This document shows positions 21,816 through 32,952 of a stretch of DNA of 64,000 nt, one piece after another. Source of the DNA: Blattamonas nauphoetae (lineage: Eukaryota > Preaxostyla > Oxymonadida). The first letter of the stretch is position 1; each line of letters opens with the position of its first letter. Made by a program: the position numbers and the translations under genes. Under the pieces are notes generated by a model. The model worked only from the letters and a program-made list of their open reading frames with translations, did not search any database and was not told where the DNA came from. The stretch is taken from the NCBI GenBank assembly GCA_033064195.1, contig JARBJD010000012.1, positions 554,663-618,662 on the forward strand. The letters are read 5' to 3'.

Positions 21816-23515
21816 TCACGTGTCAGTCTCCCCACCAAACAGATCAAACTGCTCCAAGTCGACATCCACTGCTGGCTCGTGCCGCGGCGGGAGTGGCGGC
21901 GGCAACTCATCGTTTTCAATGCGCTGTCCGAGCTGCCGGAGGAGTTCGGAGACACGCGGAAGGGAGTCAGCTGCGAGGAGGTCGGTTCGGATGTCGAAGT
22001 GGAAGTCGAATGGGGACTTTGGCTTTTCTGCGCGTGCCCAGTGGCGACGTCCACGACGGGATTGGTATGAGGCGAAGGTGGGGGCGTGTTGGGTGTGGCT
22101 GGAGGAGAGTGAGAGAGGGAGAGGGAGGAATGAGGAGGAGGAGAGAGGCAGACCTGAAGAGGAGCATTCGATGTGCCATTTCCTTGACGTTGTCGATGTG
22201 GATGGGGTACTTCTCGCAGAACGAGATGAACTCTTCGACAGCAGCCATCCGCCCCTTCAGCCCAGCCATCATCTCCAACATCTCTTCCTCCGTCACGGCC
22301 TTCCGTTGGTGCTCCTCCCACTCACGTTCGTCCTCCTTCTCATCTCCACTCTCCTCGTCGTCTGCGTTGGGGTGTGGATCAACCTCAGCGTCGGACTCTT
22401 CTTCTTCGATCGGGAGAGGGTCAGAGGGAGTCGGGGTGGGGGGTTGTGAGAGGAGGGCAGGAGGGACGATGTTCCCGGGAAAGGAGAGAGGAAGGGAGGA
22501 CGCGTCGTGTGCAACAAACTCGTCGACGAAGAACGGATTCCGACGAAGACCCTCTGAAGAGACAAGAGGAAGAGATGAGGGCAGGACCGGACGAAGAAAG
22601 AAGAAGAAAAAGCTGTGCTGGTTGTGGCCCTCTCATCCGTGCACACCTCCAATCATGATGCAGTCACAACCACTCACTTCGAACAATGTCTTGATGTGTT
22701 CTTTATTCTTGACGCTTCCGTTGGCGATGAATGGGATGCGGATCTTCTCCCGCAGGCCAAGAAACGTTCCCCAATCCGAATCTCCGGTTTTCTTTCCGCG
22801 TTGGCTTCGAGTGCGGGCGTGGATGGTCAGTGCACTGATTCCACAGTTCTGCACAGTGTTGATCAGCCCAAGCGTGCGTGCGGGTGTGACTTGCTTGCGA
22901 ATCTTGGCAAAGATGGGAACAGAAAGTGTTGTAACCATCGACGTCACTGGTTGTTGAGAAATGAAGGGATGACATGAAGGAGAAGAAGAAGGTCAGACAG
23001 AGTTGTGTAATGAGTGTCCAGTCATCCTGAAGCCAAGCACCAAAATGGGATCGTTTGGCATAGTTCTTGGAAAGAGAAAAGGAAAGACAATGAAGATTGG
23101 TGTTGCAGACTTGTGGACACCCGAGATTCAAGTCAATAGCATCGCAAAATCCTTGTAATTGTCTTCCAGCTTCTAAAATGGTATCCACATTATCTCCTGC
23201 AAGTTGTACGACCAATGGACGATCTTCCTGACATGTGGTGAAGACCATTCGTCTGTGTGTTTCGTCCGCTAGGAATTTCTCTGCAACAATCCTAGACGAA
23301 AAAAAGAAACAATGAACAGAATAATATGTCATATGAACACAAAGAACATGCATTGGCGAATAACAAAGAGAAACGTGGTGCTTTCGACATTGCATTCTGA
23401 ACGGCAGTTCTGAATTATCTACCATCGGAGCAAGAGCAAAACGGGGAGAATGCAACGATTTCCAGAACTCCCAAGGATCTGATTTTGGACAGATCATTGT
23501 TTGTGGTGAGTTCAT
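21816..23515 (-). CDS. tRNA-dihydrouridine synthase, Dus1 type
   Basis: Dus1 enzymes use FMN and NADPH to reduce uridine to dihydrouridine in the tRNA D-loop (positions 16/17). The first exon has ALAPMVDNSELPFRMQCRKH, the flavin-binding start of the TIM barrel. Further exons carry PLVVQLAGDN, DAIDLNLGCPQ, and, next to a KNYAKRSHFGAWLQ segment, the region that normally bears the catalytic Cys. ALTIHARTRSQRG, IPFIANGSV and the phosphate-binding CIMIGGVHG follow, then a Glu-rich linker and a C-terminal helical part ending at 21816. The family's catalytic cysteine lies in a spliced stretch near 23020-23120 that I could not resolve fully. Several introns are present. The start codon lies beside the small ORF at 23512-23748. 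Confidence 0.88.
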
Positions 23516-23748
23516 GCTGGTGAGAGTTTCGTGGGTATGATCTTGAAGTGACAGGCTTTTAAATAACTCAAACAGTCACATGATAATCGAAATGAAATGC
23601 TAAGAAACCCAGAACCATTTTTCGGCAATCTTTCTTTCATTCTTGCCAATAGATGAGTCTCTTCACTCAACGTGGCCTGATGCTTCTCCTGAAGATAATA
23701 ATCGCCTGATGCGTCTGCAATAAACATGACAGAGTTCTTTGAGATCAA
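23512..23748 (-). CDS. Short hypothetical ORF, possible extra cyclin exon
   Basis: A 78-codon frame rich in charged residues (ISKNSVMFIADASGDYYLQE, then SEETHLLARMKERLPKNG) with no recognised family. A 54-nt candidate intron with GT-AG ends would join the upstream cyclin exon to it in frame, replacing that gene's last few codons. Its stop codon overlaps the Dus1 start, which would be unusual in a eukaryote. It may therefore be an alternative tail, or the 5' leader of Dus1. Confidence 0.25.
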   Translation of the reverse strand: MISKNSVMFIADASGDYYLQEKHQATLSEETHLLARMKERLPKNGSGFLSISFRLSCDCLSYLKACHFKIIPTKLSPA

Positions 23749-23791
23749 TTGAGCTCGCTAAATTGAATTCTTGTCTCGAATACATGACAAA

Positions 23792-24759
23792 TTAGTCGAG
23801 AATTGTGACATTCTTCTGATATTCATTTCTCTTTTCATGTGCCAAAAAAGAAAAGTCCGTTGGATATGATTGCGATGTTTGATTCCATGTGGCGGAATAG
23901 AGCGATAATAAATCTCGGGAGAACGATTTTGCAGCGTTGAAAGTATCGATGTTTGATCGAAGGCTTACCAGAATGTTTGGACAAAACGGAGAAGTTGGTG
24001 AATCAGACGGGATCTTAAAGGGGCAGTGTGCCCCATTTGAAAGATCAACTGGACTTGACTGGGTTGAGGTGTTCGACTGAACAAGTTGAACGGCGACAAG
24101 TAGTGCACATTTGGCTCGAACTTGCACAGGGATCTTGTAGCAATGAGGAAGAAGGTAGAGGTCGTTCAGTATCGCATAACAGAATTGATTGAATTCAGGG
24201 GGTGTGGAGAATGATGCGAGATCGTTGAGGAGGTACAGGTGAGGATGCTCCAGATCAAGATCGAAGTGGAGCGTTCGAATAACAACCTGCTCAGCCATCA
24301 GGATACGAGTTCTTTCTGAGAAATATTGCTAAATGAAGCTATGAAGAAGTGGTGGGAACACACATCATCAAAGAGGAGTGGTGGTTCGTCCGGGAAAAGA
24401 TTATACCAAGTAACGTTAACAATATCCTTAAGTTGCCGAGAATTTTCTTCACACTTTGAGGCGAGAAGGAGTGAGGCCTGAGCGATGGACTGTATTCAAA
24501 TGAGAGAGGATGGCATGAGAAAGCACATACAATGAGTGAAAGGGATGATCCTTTGCAAAATTCAGATGTTTGTGCAAAAAATATGAGAGCGGTTGCTCTG
24601 CTTAATTCATTTCTGTATATGGAGAGAGAAATAAGGAAATGATGGATGGTGCAAAGAATAATGTAGAATCTACATTTTTAATTGACAAGACGCGATATCA
24701 ATGAATTTCAGAGCTTGTTGAATGCCAAGCTCATGAGAATCTTGATGAGTCTCACTCAT
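23792..24759 (-). CDS. Cyclin (transcriptional K/T/L type)
   Basis: Cyclins activate a cyclin-dependent kinase; the K/T/L group acts with CDK9/12/13-like kinases in transcription and RNA processing. The first exon (MSETHQDSHELGIQQALKF) precedes ELSRATALIFFAQT and SIAQASLLLASKCEENSRQLKDIVNV, the helices of the first cyclin box. ILMAEQVVIRTLHFDLDLEHPHLYL, with its HPH pattern, is typical of cyclins K, T and L. A second box follows (VQVRAKCALLVAVQLVQ). At least three short introns are spliced. A short uncharacterised ORF lies 44 bp beyond the stop. The subgroup is inferred; a cyclin fold is firmly supported. Confidence 0.8.
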
Positions 24760-24791
24760 TGTGAGTTGTCTGTGGGTTGGATCAAAATACA

Positions 24792-25723
24792 ATGATGATG
24801 AATCAGCTGGTTCCACATCAGGATAGGAACAAGGAAGCAAAAAAGAATGAATGGGAGCCGTACATCGATAATGCAGGGTCTGAAAGCTTTATTCTTCGAA
24901 TTTCGCACTCCCTCCTTCGCACAACCTTTTTCTCGACCCAGAACATGCTTGGGCTTTACAGGAGAAGACTATTGCGTCATTGCAGCCGATACAAGATGCT
25001 CAAACGATTCATACCAAATTCTCTCCCGTCATGTTACCAAAATTACGAAAGTGTATGATTGACAACTCTCAATTTCTCCGTTCAATTCCAATGTCAGGAT
25101 TTTCGGTTTTTTCCATGAATATCATTGTCCAGACTTGATTTATTTTTTCTCCGTCCGACCCTCTCAGAACTGACAAAATCGTCCTCGCAACCGGAGGAAT
25201 GCGCGCAGATTACTGCACTCTCCACAAAAGGATCAATTACCAAGCAGAAATGTTCAGATACAAAAACAAAAAAGAAATCTCTCTGTCAGGATGTGCCCGT
25301 TTATTGAGCAATATCCTTTACAACAACCGCTTTTTCCCAATCTACGCGTTCTGCCTGCTCGGTGGTATTGATGAGATTGGTCAGCCTGTCCTCTACTCAT
25401 ATGATGCTATCGGATCGTATGGAAAGTCAAAGGTTGGAGCTGTTGGGTCAGGTGGAGAGTTGGTCGAGCCACTTCTCGATTCAATCATTCTGCGTCACCA
25501 TCGCCAAGCATCTGTTGTTCCAACAATCAGTAATGAAGAACTTCCAACAACTCGTGGCGAGGATGGCAAACCCATCATCCCCAAGGGAATAGCAATCGAG
25601 TACGCCCATCAGGCTCTCGTCGCTGCATCAGAACGTGATATTCACACAGGTGATTTTGCAGAGATATATGTCATAACAAAGGAGGGAGTAGAAAGGCACA
25701 TGAGAGAACTGAAGGCAGACTAG
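24792..25723 (+). CDS. PSMB1: 20S proteasome subunit beta type-1 (beta6)
   Basis: Non-catalytic beta subunit of the 20S proteasome core. ATG 24792 opens a short N-terminal part; the first intron then joins GCA-GG to the exon that begins the conserved block. The spliced product reads NAGTCLGFTGEDYCVIAADTR, the usual start of the mature beta6 chain. KIVLATGGMRADYCTLHKRI and LLGGIDEIGQPVLYSYDAIGSY follow, then SERDIHTGDFAEIYVITKEGV at the end, all in family order. A second intron (GTATGA donor, CTCAG acceptor) gives a continuous ITKVTDKIVLATGG. Length (about 245 residues) is normal. It diverges from the cyclin gene with only about 30 bp between start codons. Confidence 0.95.
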
Positions 25724-25880
25724 CAATCCCATTTCATCTCACACCACGGACTTCTTGGTTTTTCTTGTTTTGTGAAAATATCTCAAAACTCGTTGTACCC
25801 GAACACGAAAAGACAGAATTGAAATGAAAACAGGCATTAAGAGTGAATGAATGAAAATTATAATCCGAAATATTAATCAA

Positions 25881-28260
25881 TCAGGAATTGGTTGGGACTG
25901 TCGGTGAGACAGATTTTAAACAGATCGAGCTGATGAAAATTAGAAAAACAAGAAAACACACATCTTCAGAGTTAACACCGAACTTTGAACCGTATTTCCT
26001 CCAGAAATACTCACGTCTCCGGTTGTTATCGACGACGTTGAGATGAAGTTCAAAATCGACTACACCTGTGTATCTATCGGCGACAAAAACATCATCATCA
26101 TCTTCAAACAACCATGTATCATCGTCTTCTTCGTTTGGAGTCTTTGGTATATCTGTTGGTCCCCTCTGAACAATCCACTTGTTTGTGATGGCGTCGAACA
26201 CTGGTTGATTGTCGGGTGCGTTCAATGCAAAGTCGTCTTCATCTTCATCAGAATCTCCAAAGTCTATTTCTTCGGGTTTGATGGTTGGCTTTATCATTCC
26301 CGGCGGTAGAGTGTGGAATTTTGGTGAAAAATTATCTGGTGTGAGTAAATTGGCTGGGCGAAAATTTGGCTTAAGAGTGTTAAACTGTGGCTTCCCACGT
26401 ATGTTTTGTCGCACAGCATCAAAGTCGATATCTTCGTCTGAGAAGATATCATCATCGTTGCTCTCGTCAACTTGTTCGAGTGATTCTGTCTCATTCTTGT
26501 TATTGGGTGGAGATGATGTTCGCTCAATCCATTTTGAAAGAGCAGAGACAAGATTTCCAGCTGTGGCTAACGTGAGATTAACCGCGCTTTGTTTGTGGTG
26601 AGGGTTTTGACTTGAGTTTGAAGAACGGCGTCGAGCGAGTTCCTGATGGGTTGAATGAGATGAATCTCGATGCAGTTTCAAAAGAGGCATGGGACCAGTG
26701 TCGTCATCAAAAGAGAATGTGTCCACATCTTTAGTGTCAGGCGGATCTTCGTTAGAATCTTCTGCCTCATCAATATCACTCCAATCAAAATCATCACTCT
26801 CATCATCCTGTGTGTGTGGCTTTTCTTCTGGTTGTCGAGAAATGCTCTGTGTGCGAGCCTTATTTTCCACAAATCGCTGGAGTGCTGGGTGCGTCTTTAG
26901 GAATGTTGCTGTTGACTCCTCCACAATACTGGCCCGCACGTCCAAACGTGATGACGGTTGTGGAGTGTCACCGAAAGAAATATCTGAATGAGAAGATTGG
27001 GTCTCGAACGAGTCAGTCGAAGATTGGGATTTGATGACAGGATGGATTCGGCCTCTCGGCAAGATGCAGAAATCACCTTTCTGAATGGACTCCATCGTAA
27101 TGAGAACAGGTCCCCGCTTACTCGATGTTGGAACATGAACACTCGAACTGCTTGAAATGACAGAATCAAGATCGGTGGGATCGATTCTTGTTGGTGCTGT
27201 GGGTGCCTTTGAAGAGGTGGTTTGTAGGTTCTGTCCAAATGGATCATCTTCCATCTCATCGTCTGAGAAAAGAGTGTCCTGGGGAGGTTGAGGTTCTTGA
27301 GTTGGTGAAGGAAGAGTGGTGTGACTGATTGTTGGGACAAGAAAGCGAGTTTGGACAGGGATATTCCATCGTTTGGATTGTTCTTCGGAGGCATGAAGTG
27401 AATGGGGCTGAGGGGACGAATGCACGAATGGTGAAGAGATCGGTGAAGGAGATTTTTGAGTTTTGATGGGAGTCGACGATGGTGATGGAAGTGGAGGATG
27501 ATGGAAATGAATAGTTAGTGGATGCACAGCTGTGGTCAACAGTGAAGTAATATTTTGTTCCTCTTTTGTTAAAACCCTTGCTTGTTGACCGACATTGACT
27601 GTGATTGATGTTGAGAAAACTGCGAAAAACATACTTGCATATTTTTGTGAAGACAAAACACGTTGAAACGAAGATACATTCACCACATCTGAAGATATAA
27701 GATAGTATGAGACTAAAAGAAGAACAAACTTGCAGTGAGAGGGATTGTGAAAGATTGAAGACGAGTTTTGAGAACAAGCTTCGTGGAAATTTTACGAGTA
27801 TTTGGAGAATGAAGATATAATATTATGTGAGCAGCTGATCCAACTATATTCTTTGAAGTATGTGAAAGATATAGTGAAAAGAGAGGAGAATACAGATCTG
27901 AAGAAAATGGAATTATGCGAAGGAGGGACAACGGTAATCATGTCTGCTTCTTGTTTTCCAGTTGACATAGCAACAAAAAAATCATAGGCCCACCATGTTC
28001 CCTTCGAAATAGAACCAAAATTTATGGATTTCGGGAAGAATGCTATCCCGCCAGATTTTTGCGGTGACAACTGCGGCGGATGCCTCTGGGTAGTTGACAT
28101 CGATCAGTTTGACAGAATGAATGCTTCCTTGAGAACTGGAACTCCTGGTTGAAATGGATGGGTCGGTCTCGAGATTTTCTAAACGGGTAAGATCTACATC
28201 ATGGCCAAAGTATATGGAGGATCCCCGGAATGTTTTCCTGATTGACTTCGAGAAAAACAC
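25881..28260 (-). CDS. Acidic, Ser/Pro-rich hypothetical protein, multi-exon
   Basis: I do not recognise this gene. The main exon (25881-27686) encodes a Pro-rich N-terminal part and acidic Ser/Asp clusters (DESDDFDWSDIDEAEDSNED). A more ordered C-terminal third contains FDAITNKWIVQRG, with the F-D-x2-T-x-K-W spacing seen in some Byr4/Bfa1-type mitotic GAP-scaffold proteins, and NRRREYFWRKYG near the end. Upstream coding-like stretches (27760-27860 and 27982-28260, the latter with SSSSQGSIHSVKLIDVNY) may be earlier exons. A 36-nt in-frame intron is likely at the N-terminus of the main exon. Gene limits are uncertain because no ATG is secure at the 5' end. The Byr4/Bfa1 resemblance is a single short motif and is not a family call. 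Confidence 0.45.
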
Positions 28261-28347
28261 AATATTCCGGCTAGGTAGGTAAAATAATTGAGAAGTGTAT
28301 GATTAAAGAAAAATAGTTAAGTCTATGGACATAATCGGAGAATTGCT

Positions 28348-29961
28348 TCACGAAGGATACATCGGCCATGGATGTGCCAAATGTTCAGGCAACTGCGGCT
28401 GAACTTCCGAGAATTGGTCATGCTCGCTTGATTTGGGGACGTGGTCGAGGATGGGAGGGGAGATGAGTGTGCTGGCGTCAACGAGGTTGTAGGGAGTGAG
28501 GATGATGCGCTCCTCTTCCTTCACGTTTGCCTGGTTCTTCCGGAGCTCGTCGATCCAGTTGATCTTCCACTCCTTCGTCTTGGAGTCGTAGTGGAAGTAG
28601 CGCTGGACCCACCCTTCCTTCCGATTGTGGCGCTCCTTCGCGATCGCTCGTTGTGCCACTTCGACATCAGCTTTGGCTTGCGACGCTTTGGTGAAATCGC
28701 GAGCGAGGAGGGCAGGAGTGAGGTTTCCCCACACGCTGAAAGGAGAGGAGAGAGGATGGATGAAGAGGAGAGGCACACATTCTGCTTTCGAATGGTTCCT
28801 GGTGGTGAAGTTTTGCTGTGGCCTTTCGGAGATAGGGCAGAGTGCGCACGTTGACAAAAGGGAACCAATCGCCGTTCTGAGCAGACGAAAGAAATGAACG
28901 AGAGAGGGGCATACTCCGATTGCCGGCTGTTCCCGCAGATCCCGCACTTCAGTCTGCCCTGTCCAGTCGCCGCGCACTTCCATCAGCTTCGTGCGGCGGG
29001 CGGAGTGGTTGGAGACGTTCACGCGGCCGTTGACGAGGTCGTTGGGAAGGGACTCGCTGATGTATCCCGAGAATTGGTTGTATTTCCCGCGGAGGAAGGG
29101 CTGGAGGGGAGAAGGGGGGAGAGAGGAGAGGAGAGATGAAGGAGAGGGAGAGCAAGCCTTAGCTTCCATCAAGCAGAAGGCAGACAATCCCAGCGTCGGT
29201 GACACAACGCACGTTGGACCGGCAATCTCCATCGCGAGCTTCCCGAGAAACAGGCCGCGGAGGTAGACACTCGGAAAGGTGACGACGTACGACTCAGCCG
29301 GACGGCCCGGCTTCCACACTTCCATCGTCCCTCCGCCCTCAAGCTTCACTTGGATGGAGTTGCCGAGGAAGCGAGGTTTGGCCTCGACAGAAGCAGAGAT
29401 CGAGAAACAATGGGTTTCGTTCTGGAAACGGAAGGCAGTGACCGCGGGGTGGTGGGAGACCTGCTCGGCGAGGTACCATGTGCGTGAGCCATCGCTGTGA
29501 CGCCAAAAACAGCGAAATACTTCACCAAGGATTGGATTGTATGGTTTCTTGATTCCTCGTAGTTGAACGTGCCATCCAGACATGTACCTAATATGATGCG
29601 CATCAAAAAAAAGAAAACCATTTTGCGAGCATAATCATTTTATCAATCGGATCGGTAATTGCCATAGCGCTGGAACAATGAGAAAATACGGCAAATACTC
29701 GATCAATAACTCGCCATGTGTCATAATATCTGCAAATCGCTCGGTCATCGACCGTGGTTCGAGGATGAATGAGGGGACAGATTTATTGGCGATATCGATT
29801 CCAGCACTATATTCGAAGAAGAGTGTCTTCAGAAGGCTTTGGGGTTTCTCTTCAAAAGCTGTTTACAAACGAATACAAGAGAGATTGAACAACGTGATGG
29901 CATTACCTTCCTCTTGGTCCTCCTGAAATCCACTATCCTCTCCTTCGGAAGCAATTGACAT
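28348..29961 (-). CDS. Oxysterol-binding protein-related protein (ORP)
   Basis: ORPs bind sterols or phosphoinositides and exchange lipids between membranes at contact sites. The signature EQVSHHP is present in WYLAEQVSHHPAVTAF. It is preceded by SGWHVQLRGIKKPYNPILGEVF and upstream by SFILEPRSMTERFADIM, all in ORP order. The first exon is MSIASEGEDSGFQEDQEE, then an intron. An intron of 20 or 29 nt near 29669-29697 and one of 31 nt near 29590 are needed; both keep the frame. At 29101-29157 a 57-nt segment with GC at its 5' end and AG at its 3' end interrupts the lipid-binding fold and may be a GC-AG intron. No PH domain or ankyrin repeats are seen, so this is a short ORP. Confidence 0.85.
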
Positions 29962-30361
29962 TGTGCGTTCGTGATAATACGTCATAGTTGTAATAATAAT
30001 TCTTGTGAAGCGAAGAGTAAAATTTAAAAAGGGTATTCAGTGATTCAAACGATATGACGTGAAATCTCGGAACTATCTCCAAGAAGTTGTAACATAATGA
30101 TCTAGATGGACAGTTGCATATCCCGGTCACATTCTGTAGGATAACAACCGAACCATGGGACAAAGAATCTCACTATAAAGGTGACGAGTGACATGATCTA
30201 TCTTGAAGCAGATGATGAAACAATTGGAAAAATCGCAGTTTCACGTTGAGCTTGTCGATGATGGTTTCCTTGGAAGTCTGATGCTTTTATTACATTTTTT
30301 TATTAACAACGAACTTGTGAATGTTTTGAAATTATGAAATGGCCTAAAAAATGAAAAGCGC
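29962..30361. other. Spacer without recognisable feature
   Basis: About 400 bases between the ORP and thioredoxin genes. AT-rich; only short frames are seen and none resembles a family. It presumably contains the ORP promoter and the thioredoxin 3' end. Confidence 0.5.
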
Positions 30362-30740
30362 CTAATCTTTGTGTTTCGTGATGTACTCTTCAACTTTTGC
30401 TCCAGTTGGTTCAATCAGCTCGTCTACTTTCACGCCCTTCTTCCAGAAGCGGAGTGTTGGAATTTTGCGGACAGAATCGACGTCATCCAGATCACGGAGC
30501 TTGTCCACGTCACAGTGGAGAAAATGAATATCGGGATATTTGGTAGGGAAGGTGTGATATACTGGGTCTAGCCTGACGCAGTCTGGGCACCATCCTGCAC
30601 TGAAGTCGACCACAACGAAGTCATCCTTGTGAGCGGCCATAAATTCCTTGTATTGAGAAGGTTTTTCAATATGGAGAACAGATTTTGACTATAAATAGAG
30701 ATGTGGACAAGATACACTTATTGAAGAGAAGACATACCAT
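30362..30740 (-). CDS. Thioredoxin
   Basis: Small redox protein that reduces protein disulfides. The active site is WCPDC in SAGWCPDCVRLDP rather than the common WCGPC. Both cysteines are present, as is the cis-proline region RKIPTLRFWKKG. Total length is about 108 residues, normal for thioredoxin. ATG 30738-30740 is followed at once by a GTATGT donor, and the spliced product reads M-SKSVLHIEKPSQYKEF, so only the start methionine is in exon 1. A Pro-Asp in the middle of the CxxC motif can shift redox potential and partner choice, so the reductase partner may be unusual. No reductase gene is nearby. Confidence 0.88.
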
Positions 30741-31031
30741 CTTGATTTTAGCTGTCCCACCATTTCGATTTTTCCGGACCTCTCGAGTCCTGATGGAATA
30801 TTCAATTGTCACTCAAGCCAGATTAAACACTTTGGGCAAATAAACCACATGTCATATATTCCAGCAATGATTTCTACCTTGGTAGCGAGCAGGGCCTCTG
30901 ACATTTGATGGGTTGTGAGCAAAAAGGGTCGGATCGATCACCACTCATTTTTTCCTCTTTATTACAGTTGAGTTTGTATTTTTTGTCTTTCTCATCTTTG
31001 TTATGTATGTTTCCGTAGTCTTTGACGAGAA
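30741..31031. other. Divergent promoter region
   Basis: About 290 bases separate the thioredoxin start from the divergent coiled-coil gene. I see no TATA-like or other shared box in it. Confidence 0.35.
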
Positions 31032-32815
31032 ATGTCAAATAATCGAGGTACAGTTTTCTAACATCATTTTCGTCATCGTTCTATCTTCAGCTGGATACGC
31101 TAGTATGCACGTATCAAAAGGTGGGCGAACCCCAACTGGAATCCCAAAGCTTGCCTCAACCGCTCCAAAACAGAAACAAGGCTTCAAAACGTCTCAGAGT
31201 TCTGGGCGAGACATGGGTCCTGTATCTGCACTATTCTCTCGTAACACGCATTCTCTTACACTTCTGAATCTTGTTTGATCTCTTCAGCCCTCTCCCCGCA
31301 ATTCAATGAGCCTGACTTCACCTCGCTCGCAAACAAAACGGAAACAAATGGCCCTTAAACCAGGACTGTATGTGCTTTTTCTTCCTCGATTTTCCTGCAC
31401 GTAGTGTCAACAATGGAATGGGATTTTTTTCATCTCTGATGGACGGGACAGAAGGAGGACAGGAATTGGGTGACATTCAAACAAGCCCAGATGCTGAACG
31501 AAGGGCTCAAATGATGGAGCATGAGGATGATGAACCTGTTCGTGATCTTCCAAGGAAAGCAAGCCTTCCCGACCGGACAGAACGATCTGTTCGGAACGAT
31601 CTCACTCCACCTCGAAATCGATCAGACGTCTGGGGCAGAAGTGGGAGTATTGGACGGAGAGATGAAACAGTTGCGGATGCCCTCACTTCACCAACTGATC
31701 GGAGCAACTCTCACTCCGCTCGAGACCACCCACCGTCCTCGACTGATTTTCGAAACCAATCGCCAGCTTTATATGACGGTGAAGAAGAGTACGCCATCAA
31801 AGAAGCTGAAGTTAAGTTCAACCAATACCAAACTGTATTTCATTTTGCTATTCGTTCATTGCTTCTTAGGTTCTGAAGTCATTGTTGGAGACCATGAATG
31901 TCCAACGAGATTCGTTCTCCAAACTCATCCTCTCGTTGTCGTCCTCCTTAGATCTCTTGTTTTCTCGCCTTTCCACAACACTTTCTGGCGAAGAACGCAG
32001 AAGGCGGAAGGAAGGAGTGGACAGTCTCCTGTTGTTCGTCTCCTTCCCCGTCATCGAAGAAACAAAGGCCAAAATCCAAGAAGAGAAGCGCAAGCAAGAA
32101 GACCTCAAAAGAAAGCTCAGTCAAATGAAAGGGATTGACGGGCTGAGCGACGACGACCACTTCGACGTCAATGCTCCAACGAAGGAGAAGCTGGACGAGA
32201 TGGAGAGGCAGGTTCTGAAGAAACAGCGGAATTTGGAAGAATTGCGAAGAGAGGCGAACAAAAGAGAGGAGGAGAAAGAACGCCTCCAACAGGAGAACGA
32301 GACGCTCAGGGAGCAGCTCAAAGTGTGTCATTCGTCCCACTCACTCACTCTCGTCTCAGAGGTACTCACAACGGAAGCAGTCCTCTGCTCCTCGCGGGAT
32401 GGACATGGCTCGCTCCAAAACAACGCCTGTCACCGAACAGCAGCAGCACATCCACCACGCCAACCGCCAGCCGCCCTCCGCCCAGCCGTATCCACGCGAG
32501 CCCGAGGACTACCGCCACTTCGACACTTCACCCAGCTCGGTCTCGTACGAAGGGTACGAAGAGCAGAAGCAGCAGAGCAGATACGCAGCTCCGTTGCGAA
32601 GGAACAGCAAGCCGCACCTTTCGGCGCAGACGGAGAGGTTTGAGGATGGGCTTGAGAGGGGGCAGGACTCGCCGATGTCGGATATGAACGAGAGGCAGTG
32701 GAGGGATGAGGATCATGAGTCGAGGCAGGATGTGTACCACTACGACGAGACGGAAGAGACACAAGATGCAGACGACGATGAAAATGACCCCGATTTTGAA
32801 TATTTTGAGGAGTAA
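31032..32815 (+). CDS. Coiled-coil hypothetical protein
   Basis: No family recognised. The assembled product starts MSNNRAGYASMHVSKGGRTP and has a basic, Ser/Thr/Pro-rich N-terminal region. A middle region rich in Arg and Asp follows, with a coiled coil built of Lys/Glu heptads (ETKAKIQEEKRKQEDLKRKL; further ANKREEEKERLQQENETLRE) and an acidic tail ending DENDPDFEYFEE. Introns lie near 31046-31090, 31249-31290, 31372-31405, 31838-31870 and 32322-32360. Each junction keeps frame in the coiled part, though the middle exons are less certain. The coil and acidic tail suggest a structural or scaffold role, for example in the cytoskeleton, but that is inference only. Confidence 0.6.
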
Positions 32816-32952
32816 TTCTGTGTTATGCGATCCTTCTTTATCTTTTTTTCGACAACAATCCACATCACATCTTGCTTCTCCGACCGGATTATCACTCCTG
32901 AAATGAAGCTTAATCAAACATTGTCAGAGGAAGACCTCTGACGTAAACCAGT

